Source: Bradyrhizobium elkanii USDA 76 (lineage in GTDB: Bacteria; Pseudomonadota; Alphaproteobacteria; Rhizobiales; Xanthobacteraceae). From it: 64,000 bases of DNA. The notes under the pieces were generated by a model, which saw only the letters and a list, made by a program, of their open reading frames with translations, did no database searches and had not been told where the DNA came from. The position numbers were made by a program, and so were the translations under genes. How positions within the stretch are numbered: position 1 is the stretch's first letter; each line of letters begins with the position of its first letter. Positions 1-9,398 of this stretch are shown one piece after another. The stretch covers positions 8,548,001 to 8,612,000 of the forward strand of contig NZ_CP066356.1 in NCBI RefSeq assembly GCF_023278185.1, given 5' to 3'.

Positions 1-234
1 CCGGGCGTACTCGACAAGTCCAAGAAGCTGATTCCGGACCTGTCGATCAAGGAAGCCCGCAAGCTGATCGCCGACGGCACGATTTCTGGCGGCATGATCC
101 CGAAGGTCGAGACCTGCATCTACGCGCTCGAACAGGGCGTGCAGGGCGTCGTGATCATCGACGGCAAGACGCAGCACGCGGTGCTGCTCGAGCTCTTCAC
201 CAACCAGGGCACCGGCACGCTGATCCATAAGTAA
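1..234 (+). CDS. argB: Acetylglutamate kinase, C-terminal part (cut by window start)
   Basis: This is the last 77 codons of an N-acetyl-L-glutamate 5-kinase, the second enzyme of arginine biosynthesis (cytoplasmic, amino-acid kinase fold). The visible part shows a GVLDK-like segment, the conserved GGMIPKV stretch and a C-terminal [12 protein letters not shown] run ending in IHK, typical of ArgB. The reading frame is open from base 1, so the start and N-terminal domain lie upstream of the window. Its stop TAA overlaps the ATG of the next gene by one base (TAATG), which suggests co-transcription and translational coupling. The family assignment is by recognition; only the C-terminus is available. 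Confidence 0.93.
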   Translation, partial: PGVLDKSKKLIPDLSIKEARKLIADGTISGGMIPKVETCIYALEQGVQGVVIIDGKTQHAVLLELFTNQGTGTLIHK

Positions 235-1280
235 TGGCAGACGCGGGACACACGGCGAGGATCCCTCGCCGGTCGCCGGCGGCGCGGCTCGCGATGGCGC
301 TGCCGGCCGCGCTGGTGTCGTTCCTGTTCTCGTCGGCGCCGGCGCATGCTGATCTCAAGCTCTGCAACCGCATGAGCTATGTGATCGAGGCCGCGATCGG
401 CATCGACGACAAGGCCGCGACGGCGACACGCGGCTGGTTCCGGATCGATCCGGCGACCTGCCGGGTCGTGGTGCAGGGCGCGCTCACCGCCGACCGCGTG
501 CTGCTCAATGCGCGGGCGCTCGGCGTCTATGGCGCCTCGCCGATCCCGCAGAACGGCACCGACACGCTCTGCGTGGCTCAGGACAATTTCGTGATCGCCG
601 CCGCGCGGCAATGCCGCTCCGGCCAGATGCCCGCGCAATTCACCCAGATCACGCCGACGAAGACCGACGACGGCAACCTGGTCGCCTATCTCGCCGAAGA
701 CAGCGAATATGACGACGAGCAGGCGCGGCTCGCCGGCATCCAGCGCCTCTTGGTGATCGCGGGCTACGATGCGGCGCCGATCGACGGCGTCGACGGGCCG
801 AAGACCCAGAGTGCGCTGTCGGCGTTCCTGAAGAGCCGCGGGCTCGCCGGCGACATCGTACAGTCGCCGAATTTCTTCGCCACCATGATCGATGCCGTGC
901 AGAAGCCGTCGCCATCGGGGCTGACCTGGTGCAACGACACGCCGCACAAGGTGATGGCCGCAGTTGCAACCGACGACGGCAAGGTGGTGACCAGCCGCGG
1001 CTGGTATCGCATCGACCCCGGCAAGTGCCTGCATCCGGACGTGTCAGGCACGCCGAAGCAGATCTATTCGTTTGCCGAAGCGGTCGACAACGACAACCGC
1101 GCCATCCGCATCAAGGACAAGCCGCTGAACTGGGGCGGCGGGGTCCAGCTCTGCACCCGCGAAAGCAAGTTCGAGATCAACGAACAGGGCGACTGCGCCA
1201 CCCGCGGCCTCGCCGCACTCGGCTTCACCACCGTCGACATGACCAGCGGCGGCAAGACGCTGCGCTTTGCGATGCCGTGA
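234..1280 (+). CDS. Exported DUF1036 protein with central peptidoglycan-binding-like domain
   Basis: A 348-residue secreted protein of unknown function. Residues 1-39 form a signal peptide with an Arg-rich start, a hydrophobic core and an AHA cleavage site. Two copies of a DUF1036-like domain follow, at about residues 41-140 and 230-346; they share a WF/WY-RIDP-C pattern and an early CN motif (LCN, then WCN), so the protein looks internally duplicated. Between them, at about 164-205, is a segment resembling PG_binding_1 (QRLLVIAGYDAAPIDGVDG), so it may associate with peptidoglycan. The start is set by the TAATG overlap with argB. Domain names are from memory; no biochemical role is known to me. 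Confidence 0.8.
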   Translation: MADAGHTARIPRRSPAARLAMALPAALVSFLFSSAPAHADLKLCNRMSYVIEAAIGIDDKAATATRGWFRIDPATCRVVVQGALTADRVLLNARALGVYGASPIPQNGTDTLCVAQDNFVIAAARQCRSGQMPAQFTQITPTKTDDGNLVAYLAEDSEYDDEQARLAGIQRLLVIAGYDAAPIDGVDGPKTQSALSAFLKSRGLAGDIVQSPNFFATMIDAVQKPSPSGLTWCNDTPHKVMAAVATDDGKVVTSRGWYRIDPGKCLHPDVSGTPKQIYSFAEAVDNDNRAIRIKDKPLNWGGGVQLCTRESKFEINEQGDCATRGLAALGFTTVDMTSGGKTLRFAMP

Positions 1281-1308
1281 TGAAGACAATGGCGTCACAA
1301 ACATCACT

Positions 1309-1425
1309 GTCGTCCCGGCGGAGGCCGGGACCCATTACCACAAGACTGCGTTTGGCGAAGAACGACGAGCATCGTGCCACATTGATAGATTCCGCGGTAT
1401 GGGTCCTGGCGTTCGCCAGGACGAC
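1309..1425. repeat. Dispersed palindromic repeat, family A copy 1
   Basis: Two inverted arms, CGTCCCGGCGGAGGCCGGGA at the left and a GGTCCTGGCGTTCGCCAGGA-type arm at the right, separated by about 60 bases. Related copies occur at 2173, 10821 and 53771. It fills most of the space before the HAD nucleotidase gene. Confidence 0.8.
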
Positions 1426-1466
1426 GGCGGAGGACTGGGCGATCGCGCTGCCCCGTGGAGAAAGCC

Positions 1467-2159
1467 ATGACTAAAACTTCCCGCAGCTTCGGCCATGTCG
1501 AGACCTGGGTGTTCGACCTCGACAACACGCTGTACCCGCATCACGTCAACCTGTGGCAGCAGGTCGATGCGCGGATCGGTGAGTTCGTCAGCAACTGGCT
1601 GAAAATCTCGCCCGAGGAAGCACGGCGGCTGCAGAAGGACTACTATCTGCGCTACGGCACCACGATGCGCGGCATGATGACCGAGCACGGCGTGCAGGCC
1701 GACGACTATCTCGCTTATGTGCACAGGATCGACCACTCGCCGCTACAACCCAATCCGGCGATGGGCGCCGCGATCGCAAAACTGCCGGGGCGCAAGCTGA
1801 TCCTGACCAACGGCTCGGTCGACCATGTCGATGCGGTGCTGGGCCGGCTCGGCATCAGCAACCATTTCGACGGCGTGTTCGACATCGTCGCCGCCGATCT
1901 CGAGCCGAAGCCGGCGCCGCAGACCTACCAGAAGTTCCTCAGGCTGCACGACGTCGATCCGGCGAGGGCTGCGATGTTCGAGGACCTCGCGCGTAACCTC
2001 GTGGTGCCACATGAGCTCGGCATGACCACCGTGCTGGTCGTGCCCGACGGCAGCCAGGAGGTGGTGCGCGAGACCTGGGAGCTCGAAGGCCGCGACGCCG
2101 CTTATGTCGACCACGTCACGGACGATCTCACCGGCTTCTTGCAGCGGCTGAAGCCGTAG
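1467..2159 (+). CDS. HAD-family pyrimidine 5'-nucleotidase
   Basis: A 230-residue cytoplasmic haloacid-dehalogenase-superfamily phosphatase. Motif I is DLDNTLYP with the nucleophile Asp17 and Asp19; motif II is in LTNGS near 115; a Lys in EPKPAPQTY and the acidic motif FEDL near 175 complete the active site. The pattern matches the SDT1-like pyrimidine 5'-nucleotidase subgroup, which dephosphorylates UMP/CMP. The ATG at 1467 is preferred over an in-frame GTG at 1455 because GGAG lies at 1457-1460 with good spacing. Neighbours are argB/DUF1036 upstream and dapD downstream, each separated by a dispersed repeat. Substrate is inferred from family only. Confidence 0.82.
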   Translation: MTKTSRSFGHVETWVFDLDNTLYPHHVNLWQQVDARIGEFVSNWLKISPEEARRLQKDYYLRYGTTMRGMMTEHGVQADDYLAYVHRIDHSPLQPNPAMGAAIAKLPGRKLILTNGSVDHVDAVLGRLGISNHFDGVFDIVAADLEPKPAPQTYQKFLRLHDVDPARAAMFEDLARNLVVPHELGMTTVLVVPDGSQEVVRETWELEGRDAAYVDHVTDDLTGFLQRLKP

Positions 2160-2172
2160 CCTCTCAACAGGT

Positions 2173-2292
2173 GTCGTCCCGGCGAAAGCCGGGACCCATT
2201 ACCCCGAATGTTAGTGACGAGGCACGCTGGGGCCACAGCCGACAACCCAACGGAGATTTGTGGTTATGGGTCCCGGCCTTCGCCGGGACGAC
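2173..2292. repeat. Dispersed palindromic repeat, family A copy 2
   Basis: Left arm GTCGTCCCGGCGAAAGCCGG and a right arm that is its inverted counterpart (GGCCTTCGCCGGGACGAC). It lies in the 250-base gap between the nucleotidase and dapD. About 115 bases remain between it and the dapD start for a promoter. Confidence 0.85.
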
Positions 2293-2409
2293 GGAAGAAA
2301 GAGAGACCGCTCGGCGGCATATGAGTTTGCCTTGACTCTCCTGCCCCAAATTCCGAAAAAGCCCCGCAAAATTCCCGTCATAATCCCGATACGCCCAAGG
2401 ATTGTCCCG

Positions 2410-3255
<846 letters not shown>

Positions 3256-3293
3256 TCTGCGCCGCGGAAATCGCGCCATCACCGTCACCCTGA

Positions 3294-3387
3294 GGTGGCC
3301 GCTTCTTCAGCGGCCCTCGAAGGGTCGACGGCCCAACTGTGGCCGATTCATCCTTCGAGACGCGCTTCGCGCTCCTCAGGATGACGG
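3294..3387. repeat. Dispersed palindromic repeat, family D copy 1
   Basis: Begins GTCACCCTGAGG and ends with the inverted CCTCAGGATGACGG, with internal CTTCGAGACGCGCTTCGCG. Other copies are at 40031, 41606, 46589 and a half copy at 47892. It lies in the 216-base gap between dapD and the DUF805 gene. Confidence 0.85.
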
Positions 3388-3471
3388 GTCCAGGAAGATC
3401 GAACCAAGTCTCCATTCAAGACGACAAAACTCCGGGCCGCGAAGAATTGCCGCAGCCCGGAGTTCATTTTC

Positions 3472-4083
3472 ATGGACTGGGCCAACTACCTGTTCGGCTT
3501 CAAGGGCCGCGACAACCGGGCCAAATTCTGGCTCGCAGGGCTGATCATCGTCTGCTGGATGTTGTTCCTGGCCTTACTGGTGGTCTCGGCCGGTCTTGGC
3601 GGCAAGAACGGGTTCAGCTTCAATGTCGACGACATCTTCCGGGCCTTCGACCCCGACCGCTACAGATCGCTGAGCTGGGCCGGATTGCCGGCATTGCTGG
3701 TCAAGGTCTGCGGAACGTTCTTGTTCGTTTGGGTCTATATCGCTGTCTCGATCAAGCGCCTGCACGACCGCGACAAGAGCGGCTGGTGGATGGTCCCGTT
3801 CTTCGCGATCCCGGGTCTCATGAGCCAGTTCTCGGACCGGCTCCCCGATGAATCCTATTGGGTGGTGGCCGCGGGCCTGATCGTCTTCGTGCTTTATGTC
3901 TGGGGCTTCATCGAGCTCGCCTTTCTACCCGGCACGCTCTACCCCAATCGCTACGGCCCCAATCCGCTTGGGAAAACCCATGTGCGGCAAGGCCGCGACA
4001 GCGGGTCGCGCTCCGCGCGCGGCTGGGACCAGCAGAGCGAGCTCGATACCGTGCCGCACAAAGCTGGTCCCCCTGCCGTGTGA
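3472..4083 (+). CDS. DUF805 inner-membrane protein
   Basis: A 203-residue protein with the DUF805 signature: the N-terminal WANYLFGFKGRDNRAKFW block followed by four likely transmembrane segments (about 21-45, 78-100, 105-125, 131-150) and the SIKRLHDRDKSGWW motif between them. DUF805 members (for example YhaH of E. coli) are small integral membrane proteins of unknown function. The last 35 residues are hydrophilic and low in complexity. It sits between dapD and dapE on the same strand, 17 bases before dapE, so it may be co-transcribed with dapE, but nothing indicates a role in lysine synthesis. Confidence 0.82.
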   Translation: MDWANYLFGFKGRDNRAKFWLAGLIIVCWMLFLALLVVSAGLGGKNGFSFNVDDIFRAFDPDRYRSLSWAGLPALLVKVCGTFLFVWVYIAVSIKRLHDRDKSGWWMVPFFAIPGLMSQFSDRLPDESYWVVAAGLIVFVLYVWGFIELAFLPGTLYPNRYGPNPLGKTHVRQGRDSGSRSARGWDQQSELDTVPHKAGPPAV

Positions 4084-4100
4084 CGTGTTAAGCGAGGCGG

Positions 4101-5267
4101 ATGAGTGATGCCGTCTCGATTGCCCGCGATCTCGTTCGCTGCCCCTCCGTCACCCCGGCCGATGCCGGCGCGCTTGGCGTTCTCGAAAACCTGCTGAAAA
4201 CCGCAGGCTTCGAGGTCCACCGCGTGACCTTCTCCGAGCCCGGCACCGCCGATATCGACAACCTCTATGCGCGCATCGGTTCTTCGGCGCCGCATATCAC
4301 CTTTGCCGGCCACACCGACGTGGTGCCGCCCGGCGATGAAGCGGCGTGGACGCTTGGCGCATTCTCCGGCGAGGTCAAGGACGGTTATCTCTACGGCCGC
4401 GGCGCCGTCGACATGAAGGGCGGCATCGCCTGCAGCGTCGCCGCTGTGCTGCAATATCTGCAGGACCATGGCGGCAAGCCACAAGAGAATGGCAACGGCT
4501 CGATCTCCTTCCTGATCACCGGCGACGAGGAAGACGTCTCGATCAACGGCACCGTCAAGCTGTTGAAATGGTGCGCCGAGCGCGGCGAAAAATTCGATCA
4601 TTGCGTGCTCGGCGAGCCCTCGAATGTCGAGGTGCTGGGCGACATGATCAAGATCGGCCGGCGCGGCTCGCAATCCGGCACGCTGGTCGTCGACGGCGTG
4701 CAGGGCCACGTCGCCTATCCGCACCGCGCCTCCAATCCGGTGCCGGATATCTCCCGGCTGATCGTGGCGCTGAGCGACGAGCCGCTCGATCGCGGCAGCG
4801 CGCAGTTCCAGGCCAGCAACCTCGAATTCACCACGGTCGATGTCGGCAACACCGCCAGCAACGTGATCCCCGGCCAGGCGCGGGCGAAGTTCAACATCCG
4901 CTACAACGACAACCACACCCAGGAGAGCCTGCGGCAGCTGGTCGACGAACGGCTGGCCAAAGCCTGCGGCAACCGCATCCGCGCCCATATCGATTGGATG
5001 CCGTCGAACTCGAACGTGTTCGTCACCCAGCCCGGCCCGTTCACCGACCTCGCGGTCGCCGCGATCGAGGAGATCACCGGCCGCAGGCCGGAGCTTTCCA
5101 CTTCCGGCGGCACCTCGGACGCGCGCTTCATCTCAAGCTATTGCCCGGTGATCGAGTTCGGCCTGGTCGGCCAGACCATGCACCAGGTCGACGAGCGCAC
5201 GCCGGTGGCCGATCTGGAGAAGCTGACGAAGATCTATCGCGGCGTGCTGGAGCGGTATTTCGGGTAG
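4101..5267 (+). CDS. dapE: Succinyl-diaminopimelate desuccinylase
   Basis: A 388-residue dinuclear zinc M20-family hydrolase that removes succinate from N-succinyl-LL-diaminopimelate. Visible ligands and catalytic residues: His71 and Asp73 in [10 protein letters not shown], Asp104 in [10 protein letters not shown], the catalytic Glu pair at 143-144 in TGDEED, Glu172 in LGEPSN, and the C-terminal His in [10 protein letters not shown]. The SGGTSDARF motif of DapE is also present. The central dimerisation insertion is full length. Together with dapD it gives two steps of the succinylase route to meso-DAP and lysine. Confidence 0.95.
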   Translation: MSDAVSIARDLVRCPSVTPADAGALGVLENLLKTAGFEVHRVTFSEPGTADIDNLYARIGSSAPHITFAGHTDVVPPGDEAAWTLGAFSGEVKDGYLYGRGAVDMKGGIACSVAAVLQYLQDHGGKPQENGNGSISFLITGDEEDVSINGTVKLLKWCAERGEKFDHCVLGEPSNVEVLGDMIKIGRRGSQSGTLVVDGVQGHVAYPHRASNPVPDISRLIVALSDEPLDRGSAQFQASNLEFTTVDVGNTASNVIPGQARAKFNIRYNDNHTQESLRQLVDERLAKACGNRIRAHIDWMPSNSNVFVTQPGPFTDLAVAAIEEITGRRPELSTSGGTSDARFISSYCPVIEFGLVGQTMHQVDERTPVADLEKLTKIYRGVLERYFG

Positions 5268-5334
5268 GCCAGCCGCCCGGCTGGACAAAAACAGCGAAAA
5301 CAACCCCATGCACAGTAGGGATTGGGGCCGCACT

Positions 5335-5358
5335 TAATCCACCCGCACCAGATATAGC
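5335..5358 (-). other. Echo of the truA 3' end outside the gene
   Basis: These 24 bases match the last 24 bases of truA sense codons (5517-5540) at 22 positions when both are read on the plus strand. On the minus strand they would encode LYLVRVD, close to the TruA C-terminus LYLMRVDY. The copy lies beyond the present truA stop, separated from it by two repeat elements. It is either a duplicated tail or the former end of the gene displaced by repeat insertion. Confidence 0.6.
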
Positions 5359-5394
5359 GATGATGGGTATCGCTTCGCTCCACCCATCCTGCGA
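5359..5394. repeat. Short palindromic repeat (GATGGGTATCGCTTCGCTCC type)
   Basis: The arms GATGGGT and ACCCATC flank ATCGCTTCGCTCC, giving a compact hairpin. Only this copy was seen in the window. It directly follows the truA tail echo. Confidence 0.55.
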
Positions 5395-5408
5395 AGTCAT
5401 TTCCGCCT

Positions 5409-5510
5409 AAAGCGCGATGTGATTAGGTTGAATCGTCATCGCGCTTTAGCTCTTTGTTTGAGCATGATCTTTTCGGAAAACCGCTTCGCACTTTTCCGGA
5501 TCATGCTTTA
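5409..5510. repeat. Dispersed palindromic repeat, family E copy 1 (full length)
   Basis: Two consecutive hairpins: AAAGCGCGATG...CATCGCGCTTT, then GCATGATC...CGGAAAA...TTTTCCGGATCATGC. It ends two bases before the truA stop codon (minus strand), so it may act as a 3' stem-loop for truA or for dapE. Partial relatives are at 38557 and 42732. Confidence 0.85.
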
Positions 5511-5512
5511 GT

Positions 5513-6250
5513 CTAGTAATCCACCCGCATCAGATAGAGCCCGTCCGGCGGCGCCACGGGGCCGCAGGCGGCGCGGTTGCGGGCGGCGAGCGCGGCGGCG
5601 AGGTCGTCGGCGCTCCAGCGGCCCTCGCCGACCCACACCAGCGAACCCACCATCGAGCGGACCTGGCTGTGCAGGAACGAGCGCGCCGACGTCACGATGT
5701 TGACGGCGTCGCCCTCGCGCGTGACGTCGAGCTGATCGAGCGTCTTCTCCGGCGATCTGGCCTGGCACTCGGTGTCGCGGAAGGTGGTGAAATCGTGCTT
5801 GCCGAGCAGGCGCTGCGCGGCGTCATGCATCGCGTCAGCATCGAGCGCGCGCGGCACGCGCCAGACCCGGCCGATGTCGAGCGCGAGGTTCGCGCGCGTA
5901 TTGGTGATGCGATAGAGATAATGCCGCCTGGTCGCGGAGAACCGCGCCTCGAAATCATCGGGCACGACGTCAGCCGCGAGCACGCCGATCGGATTGGGCC
6001 GCAGATGCGCGTTCAGCCCGTCGCGAAAGCGGCCGGGCGGAAAATGCTTGGCGATGTCGCAATGCGCGACCTGGCCGCGCGCATGCACGCCGGCATCGGT
6101 ACGGCCGGCGCCATGGACGCGCACGTCCTCGCCGCAGATCGCCTTGACCGCCGCCTCCAGCGCGCCCTGCACCGTCGGCGCGGTGTCCTGGATCTGCCAG
6201 CCGGAGAACGGCGTGCCGTCATATTCGATGGTGAGCTTGTAGCGGGGCAT
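5513..6250 (-). CDS. truA: tRNA pseudouridine(38-40) synthase TruA
   Basis: A 245-residue enzyme that isomerises uridines 38, 39 and 40 of the tRNA anticodon stem to pseudouridine. The N-terminus [16 protein letters not shown] and the catalytic block [11 protein letters not shown], with Asp52 as the nucleophile, are diagnostic. The open frame extends 75 codons upstream but overlaps fmt; the ATG at 6250 shares a base with the fmt stop (TGATG), the standard coupled start. The gene ends next to a palindromic repeat, and a partial copy of its 3' end lies beyond it (5335-5358). Confidence 0.94.
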   Translation of the reverse strand: MPRYKLTIEYDGTPFSGWQIQDTAPTVQGALEAAVKAICGEDVRVHGAGRTDAGVHARGQVAHCDIAKHFPPGRFRDGLNAHLRPNPIGVLAADVVPDDFEARFSATRRHYLYRITNTRANLALDIGRVWRVPRALDADAMHDAAQRLLGKHDFTTFRDTECQARSPEKTLDQLDVTREGDAVNIVTSARSFLHSQVRSMVGSLVWVGEGRWSADDLAAALAARNRAACGPVAPPDGLYLMRVDY

Positions 6251-7185
6251 CAGCCGAGCCGCGCAGGCGGCTTCAACGGCGTGCCGCGCAAAAAGTCCGC
6301 TGCCTTCATCGGCGCCTTGCCGGCGCGCTGCAGTTCGAGGATCCGGATCGCGCCGTCGCCGCAGGCGATCGCAAAATTGTCGTCGAGCACATCGCCCGGT
6401 ACGCCCGAACGCTTGGCCAGCTCGCAGCGCAGGATCTTCAGTCGCACCGGCTCGCCTTCGCCGGTGAGCTCGCACCAGGCGCCGGGGAACGGCGAGAGCC
6501 CGTGAATGTGCCGCAGCACCGCATGGGCCGGCTGTGTCCAGTCGATCCGCGCCTCGGCCTTCTCGATCTTGGCGGCGTAGGTGACGCCGTCCGCGCTCTG
6601 CTTCGTCAGCTGCAAGCCGCCGCGCCCGAGCGCCGCCATCGCCCGCACCATCAGGTCGGCACCGAGCGGCGCCAGCGCGTCGTGCAGATCGGATGCCGTC
6701 ATGCTGTCCGAGATCGGCAGCCGCTCGGCCATCGCGACGTCGCCGGTGTCGAGGCCGACATCCATCTTCATCACCATCACGCCGCTCTCGGCATCGCCCG
6801 CCATGATGGCGCGATTGATCGGCGCGGCGCCGCGCCAGCGCGGCAGCAGCGAGGCATGCAGGTTGAAGCAGCCGAGCCTGGGCGCGTCGAGAATGGCCTG
6901 CGGCAGGATCATGCCATAGGCGACGACGACGGCGGCATCCGCGTCGTGCGTGCGAAACTCCTCGAGCGCTTCCGGCGTTTTGAGGGTCTTCGGCGTCAGC
7001 ACGGGAATGCCAAGGCGGCGCGCCTCCTGCTCGACCGGCGTCGGCTGCAGCTGCAGGCCACGCCGCCCGCCCGGCTTCGGCGCGCGGGTGTACACCGCCA
7101 CGACCTCATGGCCATGGGCCACGAGTTCCAGCAGCGTTGGCACCGCGAAATCGGGCGTGCCCATGAAGATCAGGCGGAGAGGCAT
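6250..7185 (-). CDS. fmt: Methionyl-tRNA formyltransferase
   Basis: A 311-residue enzyme that formylates initiator Met-tRNA using 10-formyl-tetrahydrofolate. The N-terminal domain starts [13 protein letters not shown] and contains the catalytic trio Asn108, His110 ([16 protein letters not shown]) and Asp146 (MDVGLDTGD). The C-terminal tRNA-binding domain contains the [12 protein letters not shown] segment. The gene is coupled to truA through TGATG and follows def on the same strand, the classic formylation/deformylation pairing. A palindromic repeat sits in the 140-base def-fmt gap. Confidence 0.95.
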   Translation of the reverse strand: MPLRLIFMGTPDFAVPTLLELVAHGHEVVAVYTRAPKPGGRRGLQLQPTPVEQEARRLGIPVLTPKTLKTPEALEEFRTHDADAAVVVAYGMILPQAILDAPRLGCFNLHASLLPRWRGAAPINRAIMAGDAESGVMVMKMDVGLDTGDVAMAERLPISDSMTASDLHDALAPLGADLMVRAMAALGRGGLQLTKQSADGVTYAAKIEKAEARIDWTQPAHAVLRHIHGLSPFPGAWCELTGEGEPVRLKILRCELAKRSGVPGDVLDDNFAIACGDGAIRILELQRAGKAPMKAADFLRGTPLKPPARLG

Positions 7186-7220
7186 GAGATCAAACTACTC
7201 TCGCTGGCTCCAAACTATCC

Positions 7221-7309
7221 GTCATGGCCGGGCTTGTCCCGGCCATCCACGTCTTGGCGCCGTGAAGAAAGGAAGACGTGGATGCCCGGGACAAGACCGG
7301 GCATGACGG
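7221..7309. repeat. Dispersed palindromic repeat, family C copy 1
   Basis: Starts GTCATGGCCGGGCTTGTCCC and ends with the inverted CCGGGCATGACGG, both followed or preceded by ACGT(C/G)-type GACGTGGATG segments. Related copies are at 21813 and 34388. This copy lies between def and fmt, genes that otherwise look like one operon. Confidence 0.85.
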
Positions 7310-7325
7310 TGGACAAATGCAACGG

Positions 7326-7853
7326 TCACTCCGCCGCGCGCTTGGCTGCCTTCTCGAACTTCTTGAAGACGCGGTCGCGCTTCAGTTTCGACAGATAATC
7401 CACGAACAGCACGCCGTTGAGATGATCGATTTCGTGCTGGATGCAGGTGGCGTAGAGGCCTTCCGCATCCTCCTCATGCACCTTGCCGTCGAGATCGGTG
7501 AATCGCACGCGTACCCGCGCCGGCCGCTCGACCTCCTCATAATATTCGGGGATCGACAGGCAGCCCTCTTCGTACACCGACAGCTCTTCCGAACGCGCAA
7601 CGATCTCCGGATTGATGAAGACGCGCGGCTTCGCCGTGGTCTCGCCGTTCTCGTCGCGCTTGGCGAGGTCCATGGTGATCAGCCGCAGCGGCTGCGCGAC
7701 CTGGATCGCCGCCAGCCCGATGCCGGGCGCGTCATACATGGTCTCGAGCATGTCGTCGGCCAGCTTGCGGATCTCCGGCGTCACCTTCTCGATCGGTTTC
7801 GACACCAGCCGCAATTGCTTGTCCGGCAGGATGATAATTTCTCTTAATGCCAT
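7326..7853 (-). CDS. def: Peptide deformylase
   Basis: A 175-residue metalloenzyme removing the N-formyl group from nascent proteins. All three signature motifs are intact: GIGLAAIQV (residues 44-52), EEGCLS with metal ligand Cys98, and QHEIDHLNG with His140, Glu141 and His144. Length and the C-terminal basic helix are normal for the type found in alphaproteobacteria. It is the first gene of a def-fmt-truA block on the minus strand and is divergent from rmuC. Confidence 0.96.
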   Translation of the reverse strand: MALREIIILPDKQLRLVSKPIEKVTPEIRKLADDMLETMYDAPGIGLAAIQVAQPLRLITMDLAKRDENGETTAKPRVFINPEIVARSEELSVYEEGCLSIPEYYEEVERPARVRVRFTDLDGKVHEEDAEGLYATCIQHEIDHLNGVLFVDYLSKLKRDRVFKKFEKAAKRAAE

Positions 7854-8023
7854 GGCGGCGATTTAAGCTGCTGACTTCATGGGGTCAATGCGCTCAGGAA
7901 CCCGTTAGGACAACCTTAACCACGTTTCTTCATCCCGCATTAACCCGGAAAATCAGGAATGCATTTGCCATAAGCGTTCCCTCTTCGTTCGCGCCCGGCC
8001 GCGAATCGGCTACAACTGCCGGC

Positions 8024-9232
8024 ATGAACGAGATTCTCCTGACGATTGGCGACCTTCCGGTCCGTGTCTCCGATGCATTGATCGGCCTTGGGGCGCTGGC
8101 GCTGATCCTGCTGCTCGCCATTGCGGTGGTGATCGCGCGCGCCAGCCGGCGCGGCGCGGAACTCGCGATGGCCCAGGCCATCCGCGCCGACGAGCTGGAG
8201 GAGCGGCTCGCCGACATGCTGCGGGCCCAGAGCGAATCCTCCGGACGCGTGGACGCGATGGCGCAGGCGCTGGCCGGCCGCCAAGCCGAGATGGCCCGCG
8301 CCGTCAACGAGCGGCTGGATTCGGTGACCCACCGGGTCGGCCAGTCGATGGAGCAATCGACCCGCAACACGATGGATTCGCTGCGCGTGCTGCACGAGCG
8401 GCTCGGCATCATCGACCACGCGCACAAGAACCTCAACGAGCTCACCACCCAGGTGACGACGCTGCGCGACGTGCTCGCCAACAAGCAATCGCGTGGCGCG
8501 TTCGGCCAGGCGCGGATGGAGGCGATCGTCCAGGACGGCATGCCGAAGGGCTCGTTCGAGTTCCAGTACACGCTGACGTCGGGCAAGCGGCCGGACTGCG
8601 TCGTGTTCCTGCCCGATCAGCGCCCGCTCTGCATCGACGCGAAATTCCCGCTCGAAGCCATGACCGCGCTGCACGATGCACGCAGCGACGAGGAGCGCAA
8701 ATCGGCCTGCCAGCGGCTGCGCGCCGACGTGCTGAAGCATGTCAGCGACATCGCGGAGAAGTACCTGATCCCGGGCGAGACCCAGGACACCGCGCTGATG
8801 TTCGTGCCGTCGGAATCGGTCTATGCCGAGATCCATGACGGCTTCGACGACGTGATCCAGAAGGCCTATCGCGCCCGCGTCGTGCTGGTGTCGCCGTCGC
8901 TGCTGATGCTCGCGATCCAGGTGATGCAGCAGATCCTGAAGGACGCCCGCATTCGCGACGCCGCCGACCAGATCCGCAACGAGGTAATGCACTTGGGTGA
9001 CGACCTCGGCCGCCTGCGCGATCGCGTGCTCAAGCTGCAGACCCATTTCGGCCAGGTGAACGAGGACGTCAGGCAGATCCTGATCTCCGCCGACAAGATC
9101 GAGAAACGCGCCGGCCGCATCGAGGAACTCGACTTCAGCAAGTCCGAGACCCCGATCGAGGTCCCGCGCTTCGTCAAAGGCAGCACATCCGACCTGTTCC
9201 CCGCCCCCCGCAAGCTGCAGGCGGGGGAGTGA
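8024..9232 (+). CDS. rmuC: RmuC family DNA recombination protein
   Basis: A 402-residue membrane-anchored protein. One transmembrane helix (about 18-38, ALIGLGALALILLLAIAVVI) is followed by a long coiled-coil region (about 45-150) and the conserved RmuC nuclease-like core with RMEAIVQD, FQYTLTSGKRPDCVV and CIDAKFPLEA. RmuC limits inversion at short inverted repeats in E. coli; the core resembles a restriction-endonuclease-like fold. The ATG at 8024 was chosen because upstream extension gives no conserved sequence. Its role next to a repeat-rich genome is suggestive only. Confidence 0.88.
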   Translation: MNEILLTIGDLPVRVSDALIGLGALALILLLAIAVVIARASRRGAELAMAQAIRADELEERLADMLRAQSESSGRVDAMAQALAGRQAEMARAVNERLDSVTHRVGQSMEQSTRNTMDSLRVLHERLGIIDHAHKNLNELTTQVTTLRDVLANKQSRGAFGQARMEAIVQDGMPKGSFEFQYTLTSGKRPDCVVFLPDQRPLCIDAKFPLEAMTALHDARSDEERKSACQRLRADVLKHVSDIAEKYLIPGETQDTALMFVPSESVYAEIHDGFDDVIQKAYRARVVLVSPSLLMLAIQVMQQILKDARIRDAADQIRNEVMHLGDDLGRLRDRVLKLQTHFGQVNEDVRQILISADKIEKRAGRIEELDFSKSETPIEVPRFVKGSTSDLFPAPRKLQAGE

Positions 9233-9240
9233 TTGTTGTT
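9205..9240 (+). terminator. Possible terminator overlapping the rmuC stop
   Basis: CCCCCGC at 9205-9211 pairs with GCGGGGG at 9221-9227 around a nine-base loop, with the stop codon inside the downstream flank and a T-rich but interrupted tail (TTGTTGTTT). The stem is strong but the T-tract is poor. Confidence 0.35.
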
Positions 9241-9275
9241 TCTAGAAGTTGTCCGGCGTGCGCCACCCAATCGAT

Positions 9276-9365
9276 GTCATCGCCCGACTTTATCCCGAAA
9301 TTGCCGCAGGTGGCGGATAGGCCTCTGGGATACTGGATCGCCCGGTCAAGCCGGGCGATGACAGT
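9276..9365. repeat. Dispersed palindromic repeat, family B copy 1
   Basis: A degraded left arm GTCATCGCCCGAC and an intact right hairpin CGCCCGGTCAAGCCGGGCG followed by ATGACAGT. Other copies are at 17750, 26838 and 33040. It occupies much of the rmuC-ampG gap. Confidence 0.75.
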
Positions 9366-9398
9366 CTTTTTGGGGCCGAATCTGCTACCAACTCCTCT

